A stretch of DNA of 9,844 nt from positions 1 to 9,844 of the forward strand of contig CAKQCV010000085.1 in assembly GCA_934217675.1 (NCBI GenBank), written 5' to 3'. Source of the stretch: an uncultured Prevotella sp. Lineage in GTDB: Bacteria > Bacteroidota > Bacteroidia > Bacteroidales > Bacteroidaceae. The notes below the pieces were generated by a model. That model had not been told where the DNA came from, did not search any database, and saw nothing but the letters and a program-made list of their open reading frames with translations. The translations under genes were made by a program, and so were the position numbers. Below, in pieces: positions 7,182-9,844 of this stretch; within the stretch, counting starts at the first letter, position 1; the number at the start of each line of letters is the position of its first letter.

Positions 7182-7661
7182 TTAGAATCTTTTTCTTGCA
7201 CGATCCATTTCCCTACGGTCTTCTTTCTCTTTTAGAGTTTGACGTTTGTCAAATTCCTTTTTTCCTTTTGCGAGTGCAATATCCAGTTTTGCTCTTCCAT
7301 GGTCGTCAATAAACAGCATGGTAGGTACGATGGTGAATCCAACTTGTTTCGTTGCCTCTTGCAGGTTTCTGATTTCCTTCTTATTGAGCAGCAGTTTTCT
7401 GTCTCGTTTACTGTCGTGGTTGTTGTATGAACCATAGAAGTATGGTGATATATTCATCCCCTTAACCCATATTTCGCCATTGTTGATATAGCAAAAAGTG
7501 TCAACAAGCGAAGCTTTTCCCATTCGTATTGATTTTATCTCAGTTCCAGTCAGTACTATACCGACTGTAAATGTATCAACAAAAAAATATTCGAATGATG
7601 CTTTTTTGTTGCGTATGTTTATAGGACTTTTCTTTCTAAGAAGTTCTTGTTCTTTGTTCAT
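7182..7661 (-). CDS. smpB: SsrA-binding protein SmpB
   Basis: SmpB binds tmRNA and brings it to ribosomes stalled on broken mRNAs for trans-translation. It has 159 aa, the usual length. The OB-fold core shows [12 protein letters not shown] (15-26), [19 protein letters not shown] (34-52), the MNISPY strand (69-74), [12 protein letters not shown] (81-92), and [19 protein letters not shown] (129-147), which leads into the basic C-terminal tail ([11 protein letters not shown]) that mimics the codon-anticodon in the decoding centre. The tmRNA gene (ssrA) is not visible in this window. It is the second gene of the minus-strand operon, 23 nt after the acidic DUF4375 protein. Confidence 0.98.
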   Translation of the reverse strand: MNKEQELLRKKSPINIRNKKASFEYFFVDTFTVGIVLTGTEIKSIRMGKASLVDTFCYINNGEIWVKGMNISPYFYGSYNNHDSKRDRKLLLNKKEIRNLQEATKQVGFTIVPTMLFIDDHGRAKLDIALAKGKKEFDKRQTLKEKEDRREMDRARKRF

Positions 7662-7684
7662 CTTTCTTGAATTTATACATTGAA

Positions 7685-8188
7685 TTATTTTTCAATGCAA
7701 GCAAATTTTTCAATGTTTTCGTCAATATAGTGAGCGATAAGAGCAGTCCATTGTTCTTCATTCTCAATGAATGCATCATCAAACTCGTCAAATTCCGGGT
7801 GCTTTTCAAAAAGAGCCATGAATTCATCGTCGTTGCATTCTTTTTCAATGTCTTCTCCATGCTCCCAGTATAATTTGCCTGTTGCATATATGAGTTTTGA
7901 CAGGTCTTTTATTCCCCATATCTTTATCATTTTGGCAAATGGGTTTTCAAAAATGAAACTCCCATACCCATTATGTATAAGCTGTACAAAGCCTCCGTCC
8001 ATAACTTCTTCTCTAAGGTATATGTATGCGATTAATGTAATCTGGTCGGCATTCAGCTCGCTCATATTTTCTGCTGTAAGCTCGCCGCCTATTGCTTCTG
8101 TTATGGAATCATAGAAAATATTCGTGAAGGCATCCATTCCTTTTTCTGCAGCTTTTATTATATCGTTTTCTTTAATTACTATTTTCAT
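7685..8188 (-). CDS. Acidic DUF4375/DMP19-like protein
   Basis: The protein has 167 aa, is very acidic and is predicted to be mostly helical. A hand count gives about 36 Asp/Glu against 14 Lys/Arg. The best clue is [19 protein letters not shown] at about 57-75, which resembles the core of the DUF4375 family ('GGF..Y..N..G'). That family includes DMP19 of Neisseria, described as a dsDNA-mimic protein that binds a repressor. Acidic clusters are densest near 112-150 ([23 protein letters not shown]). No signal peptide or membrane segment is seen. It is the first gene of the operon, with a -7 promoter 19 nt before its ATG, so its leader is only about a dozen nt. Family membership is recalled from pattern, not searched. 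The function (DNA mimic, anti-restriction, immunity protein, or none of these) is open. Confidence 0.7.
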   Translation of the reverse strand: MKIVIKENDIIKAAEKGMDAFTNIFYDSITEAIGGELTAENMSELNADQITLIAYIYLREEVMDGGFVQLIHNGYGSFIFENPFAKMIKIWGIKDLSKLIYATGKLYWEHGEDIEKECNDDEFMALFEKHPEFDEFDDAFIENEEQWTALIAHYIDENIEKFACIEK

Positions 8189-8206
8189 GTTATATACTAT
8201 TTATGT

Positions 8207-8239
8207 GCAAAGTTACATTAATTCATTGAGAAAACGAAA
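8207..8239 (-). promoter_or_regulatory. Promoter of the DUF4375-smpB-map-tsaD-pncC operon
   Basis: On the minus strand, TAACTTTGC at 8215-8207 matches the Bacteroidota -7 consensus exactly. TTTC at 8239-8236 is a one-mismatch -33 element with a 20-nt spacer. Transcription would start near 8201, leaving a very short leader before the ATG at 8188. None of the intergenic gaps inside the operon holds a second such promoter, so all six genes probably depend on this one, barring promoters inside genes. Confidence 0.75.
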
Positions 8240-8421
8240 GGATTTGTACATAATTAAATATGTATACCTAAATATTGTGTATGGCTTATAGCATATAAGT
8301 AATGTTTAATGCTTTTATTTTTTTTATTGTGTTATTGCTTTATACTTTGATATCGTAGACTTATAAAGTTTGAAGTAAATGTTTAAAAAAATCAAAAAAC
8401 GATAGATTTTGCAATGTGTGG

Positions 8422-8453
8422 TTTGAAAATTTAGAATAATCTATTATCTTTGC
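8422..8453 (+). promoter_or_regulatory. Promoter of the AAA ATPase gene
   Basis: TTTG at 8422-8425, a 19-nt spacer and TATCTTTGC at 8445-8453 match both parts of the Bacteroidota promoter consensus. This is the best-formed promoter in the window. The predicted start near 8459 leaves a leader of about 93 nt to the ATPase ATG, with a tiny ORF right at its 5' end. Confidence 0.8.
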
Positions 8454-8460
8454 AAAGAAT

Positions 8461-8505
8461 ATGAAAAGTACTTATTCCTCTATGAAATCTATTTGGTGGT
8501 TTTGA
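8461..8505 (+). CDS. Possible 14-codon upstream ORF with tandem Trp codons
   Basis: ATG at 8461 opens a short frame reading MKSTYSSMKSIWWF and ending in TGA. It begins within about 2-4 nt of the predicted transcription start, so it could be read as a near-leaderless mRNA. Two Trp codons in a row near the end recall amino-acid-sensing leader peptides, but no terminator/antiterminator pair follows and the downstream gene is not a Trp gene. A second tiny frame (ATG at 8507, six codons) follows 1 nt later. Chance is a real alternative in AT-rich DNA. Confidence 0.25.
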   Translation: MKSTYSSMKSIWWF

Positions 8506-8552
8506 GATGGTGAAAGTATCATATTGAAAGAAAAATAAATCAAGAAAAAGGA

Positions 8553-9740
8553 ATGGAAGCTTTTTTTAGAACACACAATTACCTTATTGAACATACGGAC
8601 GCTCCTGTTCGACGTCTTCTCATGGATGAGATAAATTGGAATGACCGTATGATAGGCATAAAAGGCTCTCGTGGGGTGGGGAAGACTACATTCCTTTTAC
8701 AATATGCCAAGGAACACAAGGAAGTCGGTAATAGGAGATGTTTGTATGTAAATATGAATAATTTCTATTTTCAGGTTCGAGGTATTTCTGATTTTGCAGG
8801 TGAATTTTATCGTAACGGTGGTCGTACACTGCTTATTGATCAGGTTTTTAAAGAACCAAATTGGGCACACGAACTTCGTATGTGTTACGATTTGTATCCG
8901 GAATTGAAAATCGTTTTTACTGGAAGTAGCGTTATGCGGCTGAAGGATGAAAATTCGGAGCTGAGTGGTATAGTGAAAAGTTATAATCTAAGGGGATTTT
9001 CATTTCGTGAATTCTTGAATTTGCAGACAGGGTGTAATTTTCATCCTTATTCCCTTAATGATATCGTTGAAAATCATGAGCATATAGTGCGTCAGATACT
9101 ACCTTATGTGTCACCTCTAAAATATTTTCAGGATTACTTGCATCATGGATTTTATCCTTTTTATAGAGAGCACCGAAATTATTCGGAAAATCTTCTAAAA
9201 ACAATGAACATGATGACTGAGGTTGATATTTTGTTTATAAAGCAAATAGAACTGAAGTATTTGGCAAAAATCAAAAAGTTGTTTTATCTTCTTGCCTTAA
9301 ACGGTTCAAAAGCTCCAAATATTAGTCAGTTGGCTGCTGATATAGAGACGAGTCGTGCTACGGTTATGAATTATATAAAATACCTTGCTGATGCCCGTCT
9401 GATAAATATAATTTATCCTGTTGGGCAGTGCTTCCCGAAGAAGCCACCAATGGTGGTAATGCACAATCCTAATCTTATGTATGCTATATATCCGATAAAT
9501 GTGGAAAAGCAAAATCTGATGGAAACATTTTTTGTGAATTCTCTGTGGAAAGATCATAAGGTGAATACTGGTTCTAAAGCTGGGTGCTATATTATTGATG
9601 AAAACTTGCCTTTTAAGGTGTGTGATGCTGCGAGACCTTTGAAGTCGAGAATTGGCAATGATGTGATACTTGCAAGATACAATACTGAGGTCGGTCATGG
9701 AAAAATGATTCCACTTTGGCTTTTGGGCTTTCTTTATTAG
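8553..9740 (+). CDS. AAA_14-type ATPase with degenerate Walker B and C-terminus
   Basis: This 395-aa cytoplasmic protein belongs to the AAA_14/DUF4143 type common in Bacteroidales; its cellular role is generally unknown. The P-loop GSRGVGKTT is at 38-46 (K44, T45). The Walker B position reads LLIDQVFKEPNW (93-104), with Q97 where the family has the catalytic Glu (IDE). FTGSS at 122-126 fits the sensor strand, and RGFSFREFL at 147-155 is a family hallmark. A winged-helix-like segment at about 257-289 (ISQLAADIETSRATVMNYIK) follows. The C-terminus ends in the family-like IPLWLLGFLY, but the preceding PD-(D/E)XK-like acidic residues and Lys seem replaced (FKVCDAARP). ATG 8553 follows AAAAAGGA with no spacing, so that is not a usable Shine-Dalgarno. 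It is a single gene with its own promoter. Confidence 0.85.
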   Translation: MEAFFRTHNYLIEHTDAPVRRLLMDEINWNDRMIGIKGSRGVGKTTFLLQYAKEHKEVGNRRCLYVNMNNFYFQVRGISDFAGEFYRNGGRTLLIDQVFKEPNWAHELRMCYDLYPELKIVFTGSSVMRLKDENSELSGIVKSYNLRGFSFREFLNLQTGCNFHPYSLNDIVENHEHIVRQILPYVSPLKYFQDYLHHGFYPFYREHRNYSENLLKTMNMMTEVDILFIKQIELKYLAKIKKLFYLLALNGSKAPNISQLAADIETSRATVMNYIKYLADARLINIIYPVGQCFPKKPPMVVMHNPNLMYAIYPINVEKQNLMETFFVNSLWKDHKVNTGSKAGCYIIDENLPFKVCDAARPLKSRIGNDVILARYNTEVGHGKMIPLWLLGFLY

Positions 9741-9799
9741 AGAATGATTTTGAAAATCAAAATAAAAAATTGATACATTAACATTAATATTTTATTAAA

Positions 9800-9844
9800 A
9801 TGGCAAAAGAAAAAAAGTTTATCACTTGTGATGGTAACGAGGCT
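9800..9844 (+). CDS. nifJ: Pyruvate:ferredoxin (flavodoxin) oxidoreductase, first 15 codons
   Basis: The window ends inside this gene. The 15 visible residues, MAKEKKFITCDGNEA, match from memory the conserved start of Bacteroidales NifJ/PFOR (MAKEKKFITCDGNxAAAH, leading to the YPITPSS thiamine-domain motif). The enzyme oxidatively decarboxylates pyruvate to acetyl-CoA and reduces ferredoxin in anaerobes. It begins 59 nt after the ATPase stop. No terminator with a T-tract and no clear -7 promoter is seen in that gap, so its promoter may lie in the AT-rich 9741-9799 in a weak form, or it may be read through from the ATPase. Only 15 residues support this call. Confidence 0.7.
   Translation, partial: MAKEKKFITCDGNEA

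Larger units (their letters stand above)
8189..8552. other. Divergent AT-rich intergenic region with two promoters
   Basis: This 364-nt gap separates the minus-strand operon from the rightward ATPase gene. Both ends hold Bacteroidota promoters, described separately. The middle (about 8241-8420) is very AT-rich and shows no credible ORF, tRNA or terminator. A short inverted repeat, CTTATA-GCA-TATAAG, lies at 8285-8299, and a related ACTTATAAAGT occurs near 8359; neither is long enough to claim as an operator. Confidence 0.7.

Noticed and set aside
8545..8552. AAAAAGGA before the ATPase ATG as a Shine-Dalgarno
   Set aside because: It abuts the start codon with no spacer, so it cannot pair with the 16S tail and place the start in the P site.
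8189..9740. DUF4375 gene plus ATPase as a two-part defence or toxin-antitoxin system
   Set aside because: They are divergent, each with its own promoter, and one is tied to housekeeping genes. No nuclease, toxin or mobile-element features support the idea.
9747..9763. Inverted repeat ATTTTGA-AAA-TCAAAAT after the ATPase stop, possible terminator
   Set aside because: The 7-bp stem has one G-C pair, a 3-nt loop and no T-tract on the plus strand, so it is too weak to call.

Overview
The window looks like ordinary chromosomal DNA from a Bacteroidales bacterium, probably Prevotella or a close relative. Four things point there. The promoter motifs have the Bacteroidota -7 form TAnnTTTGC. Shine-Dalgarno sequences are almost absent. 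The F1 genes run delta, alpha, gamma with gamma last, as in the Bacteroidales ATP synthase locus. The protein sequences (AtpA, MetAP, AAA ATPase, start of NifJ) have Bacteroidales-type features.

Layout. Positions 1-3073 (+) hold the end of the atp operon: atpH (cut by the window edge), atpA and atpG, closed by a strong intrinsic terminator at 3088-3132. A promoter and a structured leader of about 78 nt then serve rplU-rpmA (3325-3926, +), which ends in a second terminator. A third hairpin lies tail to tail with it and ends a six-gene operon on the minus strand. Read from its promoter at about 8215 down to 4038, that operon is: acidic DUF4375/DMP19-like protein, smpB, HAD hydrolase, map, tsaD, pncC (CinA C-terminal domain). 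Intergenic gaps in it are 10-34 nt. A divergent AT-rich intergenic region (8189-8552) carries a second, well-formed promoter pointing rightwards to an AAA_14-type ATPase (8553-9740, +). The first 15 codons of a probable pyruvate:ferredoxin oxidoreductase gene begin at 9800.

Most genes are core housekeeping: F1 ATP synthase, 50S proteins bL21 and bL27, trans-translation, N-terminal Met removal, t6A tRNA modification and NMN recycling. Accessory interest centres on 7685-9740, where the acidic DUF4375 protein and the ATPase sit on either side of the divergent promoter region. The ATPase appears to have lost the usual Walker B glutamate and the nuclease-like C-terminal residues. Smaller regulatory oddities are a near-perfect Shine-Dalgarno in front of rpmA only, mutually exclusive hairpins in the rplU leader, and a 14-codon Trp-Trp upstream ORF before the ATPase. 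I see no CRISPR array, insertion sequence, tRNA or rRNA, and no clear new multi-gene system.
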